A stretch of DNA of 33,983 bases from Deltaproteobacteria bacterium (GTDB taxonomy: Bacteria > Myxococcota_A > UBA9042 > PHBI01), in contig SBGO01000640.1 in the NCBI GenBank assembly GCA_006226565.1, positions 1 to 33,983 on the forward strand. Reading direction: 5' to 3'. The notes beneath the pieces are model-generated. The model was not told the DNA's origin and did no database searches. It saw only the letters and a list, made by a program, of their open reading frames with translations. Below, one piece after another: positions 22,767-31,188 of the stretch. Position 1 is the stretch's first letter; each line of letters opens with the position of its first letter. The translations under genes and the position numbers were made by a program.

Positions 22767-23549
22767 TCAGCGGCTCTTCGACTCGAGCCACGCCTTCGTG
22801 AACATGTTCTTGGGGAGCGTCGTGAGGTCGACCTTGTCGACCTTCACGATGGATTGGTTCCCCTTCTCGACCTCGTCGTAGAGGTACATCTGAGCGGGGT
22901 ACCACACTTCCTTGCCCTCGGCGTCGGTGATCCGGCTCCAGCGCGGGTAGAGGCTCGTGCGCATGAGCTTCTCGGACAGGGCGAAGTCCTGCTGCTTGAG
23001 GATGTTGCCCGAGCCCTTGTCGATCTCGATCACCACCAGCGGCCAGGCCACGTCCTTGCCGGGCTTGGCCTTGAGCTTGATCTTCCAGGTCTCGAACTTC
23101 CCGAGCTTCCCCTCGCCCAGGAACTCCGGGGTGTAGAGCACGGCCAGCCGCGACTCGTCGAAGTCCTGCCGCCGCCCGTCGGTCCCGAGGATGCGGTCGC
23201 GCTCGGTCACCCGCTCCCACTTGCCGGTCTTCGGCGAGTAGAGCCACAGGTTGTCGTCGATGCGGAGGTAGCCCTGCCCGGCCTCGGTCTTCGGCGCGAG
23301 CACCAGGATCATGAACTTGTCGTCCGCGCCGCGCCGGTAGAAGACCGACTCGAAGGCCACGTCCTCCTTGCCCTTCTGCTTCTGCTGGATGAAGGCGTGG
23401 GCCTTGAAGTCGCCGGCCGCGTGCTGGCGCTCGTCGATGCGGACGAGCATCGCCACCATCTCGTCCTCGGTGAGCGCCAGGGCCGAGCCCGCCGTCGCGA
23501 GCAGGGTCACGCCGACGACGGCGGCGGAAACGAGTCTCTTCCAGTGCAT
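22767..23549 (-). CDS. LolA-like outer-membrane lipoprotein-sorting family protein
   Basis: This 260-residue periplasmic protein has a signal peptide ending ALA at residue 25. The body matches the 'outer membrane lipoprotein-sorting protein' LolA-like family: 'FYRRGADDKFMILVLAPKTEAGQGYLRIDDNLWLYSPKTGKWERV', 'VVIEIDKGSGNILKQQDFA' and 'YPRWSRITDAEGKEVWYPAQMYLYD'. Members form an open beta-barrel-like cup for lipid or lipoprotein acyl chains. ATG 23549 is preferred over GTG 23555 because GAGG lies 5 nt upstream. The gene starts 7 nt after the second permease stop. Cargo is unknown; lipid or lipoprotein shuttling between the ABC permeases and the barrel is inferred. Confidence 0.85.
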   Translation of the reverse strand: MHWKRLVSAAVVGVTLLATAGSALALTEDEMVAMLVRIDERQHAAGDFKAHAFIQQKQKGKEDVAFESVFYRRGADDKFMILVLAPKTEAGQGYLRIDDNLWLYSPKTGKWERVTERDRILGTDGRRQDFDESRLAVLYTPEFLGEGKLGKFETWKIKLKAKPGKDVAWPLVVIEIDKGSGNILKQQDFALSEKLMRTSLYPRWSRITDAEGKEVWYPAQMYLYDEVEKGNQSIVKVDKVDLTTLPKNMFTKAWLESKSR

Positions 23550-23556
23550 GCTCACC

Positions 23557-24864
23557 TCACCCGGCGTGGCTCATGGCGGTCCCCGGCTGCACCCTCGACG
23601 CCCGATGCGCCGGCCACAGCGCCGCCATCCCCGCGAAGGACGAGATGACGAGCACCGCGATGACGACCCGGACCGCGTCGACGTGGAGGAACAGCTTGTC
23701 GCTCATCAGCACCATCTGGAGCTGCGGGCTGTCGACCGCGATGCCCGCGCTGTTGAGGAGCGCGACCACCAGCGTGGCGAGCAGCGCCCCGGACGACGCC
23801 GCCAGGAACGCCAGCAGCCCCGCCTCGGCCAGGAACATGAACCGGACCCGCATGCGCGACATTCCGATGGCGCGCAGGGCGCCGATCTCCGGCGTGCGCT
23901 CGCGGACCGCCATGAAGAGCGTGTTCCAGATGCCGATGATGATGACCAGCATGAGCAGCATCGTGAAGGCGATGGCGAAGCCGTCGAGGGCGTCGACGAC
24001 CTCGGCGATCTGCCCCATCTCGTCGCGCCAGGTCGACACGTCGAGGCGCTGCCCGGTCCAGTCCTCGCGCTCGACGTTCTGCTGCTTCTGCCAGAAGGGC
24101 TTCGCCTCGGGCTCCATCACCTCGTAGCCGGCGGCGGCGAGCGTCGTCCGCACCTGCGCGGCGACGGCGTCGGCCTGCTCGCGGTCGTCGATGAAGAGCA
24201 TCAGCACGCCCGTGTTCTCCGAGCGCAGCTGGTAGAGGGCGTTGAGGGTCGCCTCGGGGATGAAGGTCAGGATCTGCGAGAGCCCGCCCATGTCCTTGGC
24301 GATCGCCGCGACGCGGACGTCGGCCCGGTTGCGCACCCCGCGCGAGGTGAGCCCGGTGATGGTCACCACGTCGCCGACGGTGACGCCGAGCTCGTGGGCC
24401 TGCCGCTCGAAGAGCAGCGTCGTGCCCGGCTCGGCCATCGCGTCGAGGTCGCCGGCGAGGATCTCGAGGCGCCCCTTGAGCTTGGCGTCGCTGGCGATGT
24501 CGACGCCGGAGATGGCGTTCATCAGCGAGGTCGTCGGCGAGGTGATGCGGTCGAAGCCGCCGCGCGCCCGACGCGAGATGGCGTGGATCTGCGGGCTCGC
24601 GCCGCGGACGACGGACTCGACCTTGGCGTAGTCGACGACGATGGGGCGCGCGACCGCCGGCGAGACCTTGTAGAAGCCGCCGACGTTCACGTGGCCCGAG
24701 GCGAGGGTCGTCACCGACTCCAGCATGTTCGCCTGGAGCCCGCTCGAGAAGGCGAAGAGCGCCACCAGGAGGAAGGTCACGAAGGCGATGGCGCCGCCGA
24801 GGAGCAGGCTCCGGCGCGTGTGGGTGAAGACGTTGCGGAGCGCGATGAGGAGGATGCGTCCCAC
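23557..24864 (-). CDS. FtsX/LolCE-type ABC permease (short)
   Basis: This 435-residue permease has one N-terminal transmembrane helix (about 18-40), a periplasmic MacB-PCD-like domain (about 45-285) and three C-terminal helices (about 296-316, 345-372, 397-418). The cytoplasmic coupling segment 'RTPEIGALRAIGMSRMRVRFMFLAEAG' is the FtsX/LolC hallmark. The length matches LolC/LolE. GTG 24864 is chosen, with AAGGAG 5 nt upstream; the in-frame GTG at 24870 has no room for a ribosome site. It follows the first permease by 2 nt, so the two likely form a heterodimer with one ATPase dimer. It lacks the EDALFGG motif of its partner. Confidence 0.85.
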   Translation of the reverse strand: MGRILLIALRNVFTHTRRSLLLGGAIAFVTFLLVALFAFSSGLQANMLESVTTLASGHVNVGGFYKVSPAVARPIVVDYAKVESVVRGASPQIHAISRRARGGFDRITSPTTSLMNAISGVDIASDAKLKGRLEILAGDLDAMAEPGTTLLFERQAHELGVTVGDVVTITGLTSRGVRNRADVRVAAIAKDMGGLSQILTFIPEATLNALYQLRSENTGVLMLFIDDREQADAVAAQVRTTLAAAGYEVMEPEAKPFWQKQQNVEREDWTGQRLDVSTWRDEMGQIAEVVDALDGFAIAFTMLLMLVIIIGIWNTLFMAVRERTPEIGALRAIGMSRMRVRFMFLAEAGLLAFLAASSGALLATLVVALLNSAGIAVDSPQLQMVLMSDKLFLHVDAVRVVIAVLVISSFAGMAALWPAHRASRVQPGTAMSHAG

Positions 24865-24866
24865 GA

Positions 24867-26954
24867 TCACTCCTTCGTCTGCATGGCGGTGACCGGGGAG
24901 ATGCGCGAGGCGACCCAGGCCGGGAGCAGGCTCGAGACCACCGTGACGACGACGATCACCGCCAGCGCGATGAGCAGGTGCCGCGGGACGAGGTCCGGGT
25001 GGAGCGCCGTGCCGCCGTAGATGAAGAACTGCAGCTCCGAGGTCGCCGGGATGCCGCTGGCGCTGGCGCTGGCGACGGTCAGGGCGCCGAGCGCGAGGCC
25101 CGCGAGCCCGAAGAGGAGCCCCATCGTGCCGGCCTCGACCGCGAACATCCGCATGACGAAGCCGCGCTGGCCGCCGACGGCGCGGATGGTGCCGATCTCC
25201 GAGATGCGGTCGGTCGTCGACATCAGGAGCGCGTTCACGATGATGATGAGCGCCACCAGGAAGACCAGGGTCACGGAGACGTAGAAGAGGAGCGAGATCC
25301 CGAGGGAGACGCCGCTGACGGTGTCGCCCCGGGCGACGTCCCACGGGACGACCTGCACGTCGACGCCGTGGTCGTGCGCGGCGGCGCGGATCCGCTCGGC
25401 GGCCACCGGGAGCGCCGCCTCGGAGGCGTCCTTCAGGAAGACGGCCACGTTGAGCACCGGGCCGTGGTCGAGCTCGTCCTGGGTGAAGCCGGCCTGGCGC
25501 TTGGCCTCGGCCGCGCGCCGGAGCCCCGCCAGGTCGTGGCCGGCGACCTCGTCGAAGGCGGCGCTCTCGACGTGCTGCACGACCTCCGCGTCACCCCCGA
25601 AGAGCGCGTCCTCGGCCCCCTCGCGGGCGACCTCCTCGATGCCGGCGCGCTCGGTGATCTTCTTCACCTCGGCCGCCGTGACCGGGTCCGACAGGCCGTA
25701 GAGCTCGCGGAAGGTGACGAGGTCCATCAGATGGAAGGCGCCGGCCAGGGCCGAGCGCTCGAGCCCCTTGAAGCCGTAGACGCCCCAGACCTTCACGTTG
25801 ACGGCGCGCGGGTAGCCGGACTTGGTCTGCCCGTAGAGGGTCAGCGTGTCGCCGGGCTCGAAGGCGTAGAGGCGGATCCGCGGGGCGATGTTGGCGTAGA
25901 ACCAGGCGTAGCGCTGGTCGAAGTTGCCGTCGGTCATCCGCATGAACTCGCCGAGGAGCTCGGGCAGCTCGGCGTCGGGGAGCCCCATCTCGGTGCGCAG
26001 CAGCGCCGTCACCTCGCGGGTGCGCTCGGGGTCGAGCTGGTCGGTGATCGACGCCACCTGGGTCGCGTTTCGCGTCACTTTGCGGGCGAGGTCCTCGTCG
26101 GTCGCGATGCGGCGGTGCTCGAGGTCGCGCGCGTCCTTGATGACGTCGAGGCGCCGCGCCGTCCGGTGCTTGATGAGGCGCTCGTAGGTGGTGGTGTTGA
26201 ACATGAAGCCGCGCTCGCCGGGCGGCACCATCTGCCCGCTGATGATCTCGAACTTCTTGAAGTTCTTGGCGAACGCGTCGAGGTCCGTGCCCAGGAAGCC
26301 CAGAAAATAGATGCCGCTCTGGAGGCCGAGGGGCGCGATCTTGTTCTCGAGGAACTCGAGCGCGTCGAGGGGGTCGGCGTCGAAGCCGGCCCAGAAGCCG
26401 TCGCTCTCGGCCTTGGCGAGGTCGGCGCGCTGCTGGGCGATCTCGTCGTCGTCGGCGGCGACCTCGGCGAGCTTGTCGAGCTCTCCGCGGAGGCTCGTGA
26501 CGAGCTGCCGCACGTGGGCGACGAGCGGGGCCCGCCGCGCGGTGTCGCCGTCGCTGATGGCCTTGCGGAGCTCGGCGAGCTTGGTGTCGAGCATCGATCC
26601 GCCGGTCACCACCGACAGGCTCTTGCCCATCGGGATGGCGGACTCGACCTCCGGGAGCCCCTCGAGGACCTCGTGGAGCGCGCTCCAGTCGTCGATCTGC
26701 CCGATGTCCGGCGCGGCGAGGGCGGCGGACTGGTAGAGCTCGAGCTTGTCCTTGGCGTGGGCCGAGTAGACCTGGAGATCGCCGGCGACGGTGTCGACGA
26801 CGCTGTGGCGCATCCCCACCTGGATGGCCTCGAGGGCGGCCTGGCCGACGACGAGGAGCCAGGTGCCGACGAGCAGGAGCACGCCGACGATGAGCGTCCG
26901 CACCCAGTGCAGACGGAGGTTCCGGAGCGCGATGCGGACGAGGACCCAGCGCAC
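24867..26954 (-). CDS. FtsX-type ABC permease with enlarged periplasmic domain
   Basis: This 695-residue permease is much longer than LolC/E. It has one helix near the N-terminus (about 17-40), a periplasmic region of about 500 residues, and three C-terminal helices (about 552-577, 604-625, 657-680). The segment 'DRISEIGTIRAVGGQRGFVMRMFAVEAG' marks the FtsX domain. The extra length includes a charged, helical, probably coiled-coil insertion (about 125-205, 'KLAELRKAISDG', 'LDKLAEVAADDDEIAQQRADLAKA') and a second helical insertion (about 265-325). Residues 448-454 read EDALFGG, identical to the motif in the barrel's N-terminal extension. The GTG start has GAGGGGG just upstream and lies 9 nt after the ATPase stop. 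Confidence 0.85.
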   Translation of the reverse strand: MRWVLVRIALRNLRLHWVRTLIVGVLLLVGTWLLVVGQAALEAIQVGMRHSVVDTVAGDLQVYSAHAKDKLELYQSAALAAPDIGQIDDWSALHEVLEGLPEVESAIPMGKSLSVVTGGSMLDTKLAELRKAISDGDTARRAPLVAHVRQLVTSLRGELDKLAEVAADDDEIAQQRADLAKAESDGFWAGFDADPLDALEFLENKIAPLGLQSGIYFLGFLGTDLDAFAKNFKKFEIISGQMVPPGERGFMFNTTTYERLIKHRTARRLDVIKDARDLEHRRIATDEDLARKVTRNATQVASITDQLDPERTREVTALLRTEMGLPDAELPELLGEFMRMTDGNFDQRYAWFYANIAPRIRLYAFEPGDTLTLYGQTKSGYPRAVNVKVWGVYGFKGLERSALAGAFHLMDLVTFRELYGLSDPVTAAEVKKITERAGIEEVAREGAEDALFGGDAEVVQHVESAAFDEVAGHDLAGLRRAAEAKRQAGFTQDELDHGPVLNVAVFLKDASEAALPVAAERIRAAAHDHGVDVQVVPWDVARGDTVSGVSLGISLLFYVSVTLVFLVALIIIVNALLMSTTDRISEIGTIRAVGGQRGFVMRMFAVEAGTMGLLFGLAGLALGALTVASASASGIPATSELQFFIYGGTALHPDLVPRHLLIALAVIVVVTVVSSLLPAWVASRISPVTAMQTKE

Positions 26955-26963
26955 GCCGCCCCC

Positions 26964-27692
26964 TCAGCCCGCGGGCGCCGGCGCGACGGGCGCGCTGGCC
27001 GTGGTGAGGAGCTCGCCGGTCTCGACGATGCGCCCGTCGGCGATCTGGATGACGCGCTGGGCGACGTCCATCACGCGCGGGTCGTGGGTCGAGAACAGGA
27101 AGGTCGTGCCGTTCTGCGCGTTCATCTCGCGCATCAGCTCGAGGATGGCGTGTCCGGTGCCGCTGTCGAGGTTGGCGGTCGGCTCGTCGGCGAGCACGAG
27201 CTTCGGCCGGGTGACCAGGGCGCGGGCGATGGCGACGCGCTGACGCTGGCCGCCGGAGAGCTCGCCGGGGCGCTGGCGGAGCTGGTCCTTGAGCCCGACC
27301 CGCTCGACCAGCTCGAGCACGCGCCGGCGGCGCTCGGCCTTCTTGACGTCGCGCTTGAGGAGCAGCGGGAACTCGACGTTCTGGTACACGTCGAGCACCG
27401 GGATGAGGTTGAAGGACTGGAAGATGAACCCGAGGGTGTCGAGCCGGAGCCGCGTCCGCGCCCGCTCGTTCATCGCGGCGGTGTCGTGCCCGTCGACGAG
27501 CACCCGCCCCCGGGTCGCGGTGTCGACGCAGCCGATGAGGTTCAGGAGCGTCGTCTTGCCGCTGCCCGAGGGGCCCGCGAGGACGCTGAACTCACCGCGC
27601 TCGATCTCGAGGTCGACGCCGCGGAGGGCGTGCACGGTGGTCTTGCCGAGCGGGTAGTCTTTGTCGACTCCCACGAGGGCGACGATGGACAT
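26964..27692 (-). CDS. LolD/MacB-type ABC transporter ATPase
   Basis: This 242-residue ATPase has all motifs intact: Walker A GPSGSGKT (40-47), Q-loop Gln92, signature LSGGQ (145-149), Walker B LVLADE (165-170) with catalytic Glu170, and H-loop His203 in STHD. The overall pattern 'DTLGFIFQSFNLIPVLDVYQNVEFPLLL' is the LolD/MacB subfamily, which powers FtsX-type permeases by mechanotransmission rather than by a channel. A Pro/Ala tail ends the protein. It is the first gene of the operon, with a predicted promoter at 27771-27798 and a leader of about 70 nt. ATG 27690-27692 agrees with family length. Confidence 0.93.
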   Translation of the reverse strand: MSIVALVGVDKDYPLGKTTVHALRGVDLEIERGEFSVLAGPSGSGKTTLLNLIGCVDTATRGRVLVDGHDTAAMNERARTRLRLDTLGFIFQSFNLIPVLDVYQNVEFPLLLKRDVKKAERRRRVLELVERVGLKDQLRQRPGELSGGQRQRVAIARALVTRPKLVLADEPTANLDSGTGHAILELMREMNAQNGTTFLFSTHDPRVMDVAQRVIQIADGRIVETGELLTTASAPVAPAPAG

Positions 27693-27770
27693 GGGCTCTC
27701 TCTCGTTGAGGCGCGAGCGACCGGCGGCGACCCGGGCGCTTCGCGCGCGCCGCAGAGGCCGGGTCCGAGT

Positions 27771-27798
27771 ATCCTAAACACTCGTTCCCAGGTGACAA
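27771..27798 (-). promoter_or_regulatory. Predicted promoter of the ABC-barrel-xseB-tlyA operon
   Basis: On the minus strand TTGTCA (27798-27793) is a near-consensus -35. After a 16-nt spacer it is followed by TAGGAT (27776-27771). The patch is visibly less GC-rich than its surroundings. The rest of the 27693-27912 gap shows no reading frame I would support. Confidence 0.45.
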
Positions 27799-27903
27799 TG
27801 CCGCACCGCGAGGGCACGCACCGGCCCGAGGGGCCGCCCGGGTCCGCGACGGCCTCCGCCTCCCCCCCGCGCGGTCGCGTGCGGGACAGGCGCCGACACG
27901 CCG

Positions 27904-27926
27904 ACGACGTCGCTAGCCGACGTCGT
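27904..27926 (-). terminator. Hairpin spanning the alpha/beta hydrolase stop codon
   Basis: ACGACGTCG (27904-27912) pairs perfectly with CGACGTCGT (27918-27926) around a 5-nt loop CTAGC that contains the TAG stop (27915-27913 on the minus strand). No U-tract follows, so it may be a weak or Rho-assisted terminator for the PEGA-Kelch-lipoprotein-hydrolase operon. Confidence 0.35.
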
Positions 27927-28851
27927 GCCCGAGCTTGCGGTGGAGCCAGTCGGTCAGGACCTCGTTGACCCGCGCCGGGTACTCGATCGGCACGTAGTGC
28001 GAGCCCCCCGGCACGATGACGAGCTCCGCGTCGGGGATCTCGGCGGCCATCTTCTTCGACAGCCACGCCGGCGTCATCGGGTCCCGGTCGCCGGCGAGCA
28101 CCAGCACCGGCACCTCGAGGTGCGGCAGCGTCGCCTCGGCGTCGTGGTCGCCGAGGGTCCCGAGGATGGTGTTGTAGACGTCGAAGTCGAGGTGGACGTA
28201 GCTCGCGACGAGCTCGCGGGTGAGGCCGACGTCGATGGAGGACGCGACGATGCCCAGGCGCCGCGCGGCGCCGATGAGGAGCCCGGTCTCGATGGCCTTG
28301 TCGATGAGGCGCCCGCCGTTGGAGACGACGTGCTTGAAGAGCCCCATCACCGGCAGGATGAAGCGCTCGCCTGGCTTGCCGAACCAGGTCGTCGACAGCG
28401 ACCGGCCGAAGCTGCCGGCGATCTGGATGAGGCCGGCGATCCGCTCGGGGACGACCTGCGCGAGCTCGAAGTTGAGCTGCACCCCCATCGACCAGCCGAC
28501 GAAGACCGCCCGCTCGACCCCGAAGTGCTCGAGGATGGTGACGGCGTCGCGCGCGTGCCGCGGGATGTCGAGCGCGACCCCGGCCGACTTCTGCGCCGGC
28601 GTCAGCGCCGAGTCGTAGAGCCCGCGGTAGTCCCACGTCACGATGCGGTAGTGGGGCCCGAGGCGCGCGATCTGGTGCCGCCACGTGATGAGGTTTCCGC
28701 CGAGGCCGTTGACGAGAAACAGCGTCGGCGCGTCGGGATCCGCGGCCGGGCGGTCGTAGACCGCGAGGCGCACGCCATCGTCGGTGACGATCGAGCTCGC
28801 GAGGAAGCCCTCGACACGCTCTTCGCGGAGCGCGCTCTCCGGCATGTTCAT
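27913..28851 (-). CDS. Alpha/beta-fold hydrolase
   Basis: This 312-residue cytoplasmic enzyme has the full alpha/beta hydrolase triad. The nucleophile elbow is GWSMG (Ser121), the acid is in GDRDPMT (Asp257), and the base is in GGSHYVP (His285). The oxyanion region is 'LVNGLGGNLITW', and 'WDYRGLYDS' is the typical D-x-R-G segment. The substrate cannot be deduced; esterase, lactonase or haloperoxidase-like activities all use this layout. The ATG at 28851 begins 1 nt after the stop of the small lipoprotein, and a G-rich site lies upstream. In-frame ATG 28845 is an alternative. It is last in a four-gene minus-strand operon otherwise made of envelope proteins. Confidence 0.85.
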   Translation of the reverse strand: MNMPESALREERVEGFLASSIVTDDGVRLAVYDRPAADPDAPTLFLVNGLGGNLITWRHQIARLGPHYRIVTWDYRGLYDSALTPAQKSAGVALDIPRHARDAVTILEHFGVERAVFVGWSMGVQLNFELAQVVPERIAGLIQIAGSFGRSLSTTWFGKPGERFILPVMGLFKHVVSNGGRLIDKAIETGLLIGAARRLGIVASSIDVGLTRELVASYVHLDFDVYNTILGTLGDHDAEATLPHLEVPVLVLAGDRDPMTPAWLSKKMAAEIPDAELVIVPGGSHYVPIEYPARVNEVLTDWLHRKLGHDVG

Positions 28852-28852
28852 C

Positions 28853-29419
28853 TCAGCCCCCCGGGCAGGCCGACGCGTCGCTCGAGAAGTCCTGGGCGAG
28901 CTTGAGCGCCACCTGCAGTCCCGCGATGTCCCCCGGGACCTGGGCGCGGACCTGCACCGCCAGCTCCGGCGACTCGCTCAAGAGGGTCTCGGACAGGACC
29001 GCGAGGCCCGTCGCGTCCACCGTGAAGCCGGCGCCGTCCATCGGCACCGTCTGCCCCGCGATGATCGATCCGTTGAAGCTCCCGAGGACCGCCCAGCTGG
29101 CGCTGCCGACCGGCGCGACCTCGACCGTGTAGCTCAGGACCGTCGCCCCGGCGGCGACGTCGAGCTGGGTCACGGTGATGCCGGACGCGGCGAGGTCGAG
29201 GCCGGCGCACCGCAGCGCCGCGACGTTCTCGGCGTAGGCCGGCTCGTCGAGGAGCGAGGCGAGCGCCACCGCCGCCGACTCCTCGACGCCTCCCGTCATC
29301 TCCCCGAAGTTCACCGGGATCGTCTCGGTGACGGTCAGCTCGATGACGGTCGTGGGATCGTCGGCGCAGCCCGCGAGCGCGCCGACACCGAGCAACGAGG
29401 CGATGATCAGCTTCTTCAT
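28853..29419 (-). CDS. Small lipoprotein of unknown function
   Basis: This 188-residue lipoprotein has a classical lipobox LAGC (Cys18). The mature part begins 'DDPTTVIELTVTETIPVNFGE' and continues with a predicted all-beta region ('ATVLSYTVEVAPVGSASWAVLGSFNGSI', 'ELAVQVRAQVPGDIAGLQVALKLA'). Two Cys, one at the extreme C-terminus (ACPGG), may pair with the one in 'LRCAGLD'. I do not recognise a family. The start overlaps the stop of the Kelch-like gene by 4 bp (ATGA), and the stop is 1 nt from the hydrolase start. It is therefore firmly part of that operon. Confidence 0.7.
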   Translation of the reverse strand: MKKLIIASLLGVGALAGCADDPTTVIELTVTETIPVNFGEMTGGVEESAAVALASLLDEPAYAENVAALRCAGLDLAASGITVTQLDVAAGATVLSYTVEVAPVGSASWAVLGSFNGSIIAGQTVPMDGAGFTVDATGLAVLSETLLSESPELAVQVRAQVPGDIAGLQVALKLAQDFSSDASACPGG

Positions 29420-31188
29420 GGCGTCAGCACCTCGGCCCCGCGGACGAGCTCCACCTGGGCCTCCGTCGTGTCCGGGACGGTCAGCCCGCCCCCGATGAGG
29501 ACCCGCCCCGCCAGGGGACCGTTGCCGGCGACCCGCGCCGCCGCGGCGCCGAAGCGCGCCCGGCCGAGGGTCCAGCCCGGGCTGTCGAGGCCGCCACCCT
29601 GGGCCTCGAGGACCTGATCGGAGATCTCGCCGCCCGCGGTGAGCCCGCCCGCGACGAAGCAGCTCGTGGCGCCCTGCGCGACGGCCGCGCCGTAGGGGAG
29701 CGTGCTGCCGCCGGTGTCGGCGTGGGCGACGAGGCCGTCGGCGGTGAGCTCGAGGCTGTAGCCGGTGAGGCTGCTCGCGGCGCCCCGGCTGCTCGAGCCG
29801 GCCACGAGGCTCATGCCACACAGGACCGGGTCGTAGATCGTCCCCTGGACGCCCTCGGCGGCCAGCGGCTGGAAGACCGGGACGTCGCCGGTCGCGTCGA
29901 AGAGCTCGGCGATCGGAGCGCTGGCGGCGCCTCCGACCACGAGGACCTGATCGCAGGCCGCGTCGACGCAGGTGCCGGCGGCGCCGATGCGGGCCGCGTT
30001 CATCGGGGCGATGGCCTCGCACGCGACGGTGAGGTCCCCGGCGACGGTGCAGATCCAGGCGTCGCGGCTCGGGGCCAGGGTCTCCCCGGTGCCGCCACCG
30101 GCGACGAGGAGCTTGCTCGCGCCCAGCGCGACGACCAGGGGCTGCGCCACCGGGCGCGGCAGCGAGGACGTCGCGGCCTTGCCGTTCGCGACGTCGACGA
30201 TGACGAGGTCGGAGCGCAGGAGGTCGTTCCAGCTGTTGCCGGCGGTCGAGAGCGACCCGCTGTTGGCGTCCCACGAGAGCGCCAGCGAGCTGACGCCGCC
30301 CACCAGGGCGAAGCGGTCGTTGCCGAGCGCGGCGAAGCCGGACAGCGCCGCCGGCCAGTCGTTGACGCCGGCGGCGGCGCGCGTCGCGAAGAGCCCGCTC
30401 GCCGGATCGAAGACCTCGACGAGGTTGTCGGTCCGGGTGAAGCGCCCGTTCTCGAGCTTGCCGACGCCGCCGACGAAGGCCACGCCGCCCGAGGCGAGGG
30501 TGCCGGCGCCGCCGAGGGCGCGCGGCTCGGAGAGGTTGAGCGGGAACGGCGAGTAGAGCATGCACCAGCCGGCCTCCGCGTCGCAGGTCGACGCCGGGTG
30601 GATGCTCGCGCAGTCGCTGTCCTGGCTGCAGCTCGGCACGCACCAGTACTGCGGCTTGGCGCCGTCGTAGCAGACCATCGCGCCGCCGCCGCAGTCGTCC
30701 GCGGCGTCGCAGAAGTCGATGGGCTCGGCGACCGAGGCGGACAGGTTCAGATCGACCGGGAGCGTGGACACGCCGCCGTCCTGGTAGATCGGGATGTGGT
30801 AGTAGGGTCGCTCGCTCTGCGCGATGGTGACGCCGCCGCGGTAGCCGAGCTCGACCCGGGCGCCGGCGTCGCACTGCGCGCTCGAGAAGCCCTCGAAGAC
30901 CACCGAGCGCCCCTCGCCGACGGGGATGTTCGTCAGCTCGTAGGTGCGCGAGAGGGCCTCGACGCAGCCCGTGTCGAAGACGACGTCGCCGCTCAGATCG
31001 GCGCCCGGCGCGGCCTTGTAGATGCGCAGCCGGAACCAGCCGCCGTGGCCGTCCTCGAGGGCGAAGGTCAACGTGCCGACGCCGCTGTCGGCCGCCTTGT
31101 CACAGCCGCCGAGGGTCGGCGCGAGGAGCGCGAGCCCGAGCGCGGCGAGAATCGTGGCGCGCACCCCGCGCCTGACGTTGGCCACCAT
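29416..31188 (-). CDS. Kelch-like beta-propeller lipoprotein
   Basis: This 590-residue lipoprotein has a lipobox LGGC (Cys29). The ATG at 31188 shares one base with the upstream PEGA stop (TGATG) and lies about 10 nt after GGAGG. Residues about 35-165 form a beta domain. A Cys-rich segment (about 165-225; 'FCDAADDC', 'VCYDGA', 'WCVPSCSQDSDC', 'TCDAEAGWC') resembles the small disulfide modules common in myxobacterial surface proteins. The rest (about 230-585) has recurring glycine-rich blades such as 'GGAGTLASGGVAFVGGVG', 'KLLVAGGGTGET' and 'VLIGGGLTVPD', as in Kelch propellers. No catalytic residues are evident. Likely a surface binding protein; partner unknown. Confidence 0.75.
   Translation of the reverse strand: MVANVRRGVRATILAALGLALLAPTLGGCDKAADSGVGTLTFALEDGHGGWFRLRIYKAAPGADLSGDVVFDTGCVEALSRTYELTNIPVGEGRSVVFEGFSSAQCDAGARVELGYRGGVTIAQSERPYYHIPIYQDGGVSTLPVDLNLSASVAEPIDFCDAADDCGGGAMVCYDGAKPQYWCVPSCSQDSDCASIHPASTCDAEAGWCMLYSPFPLNLSEPRALGGAGTLASGGVAFVGGVGKLENGRFTRTDNLVEVFDPASGLFATRAAAGVNDWPAALSGFAALGNDRFALVGGVSSLALSWDANSGSLSTAGNSWNDLLRSDLVIVDVANGKAATSSLPRPVAQPLVVALGASKLLVAGGGTGETLAPSRDAWICTVAGDLTVACEAIAPMNAARIGAAGTCVDAACDQVLVVGGAASAPIAELFDATGDVPVFQPLAAEGVQGTIYDPVLCGMSLVAGSSSRGAASSLTGYSLELTADGLVAHADTGGSTLPYGAAVAQGATSCFVAGGLTAGGEISDQVLEAQGGGLDSPGWTLGRARFGAAAARVAGNGPLAGRVLIGGGLTVPDTTEAQVELVRGAEVLTP

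Noticed and set aside
23553-23555. GTG as start of the LolA-like protein
   Set aside because: No ribosome site fits, while ATG 23549 has GAGG at 5 nt and directly starts the signal peptide.
24978-27968. 996-codon plus-strand frame across the permease and ATPase genes
   Set aside because: It spans three real minus-strand genes and is explained by third-position GC bias alone.
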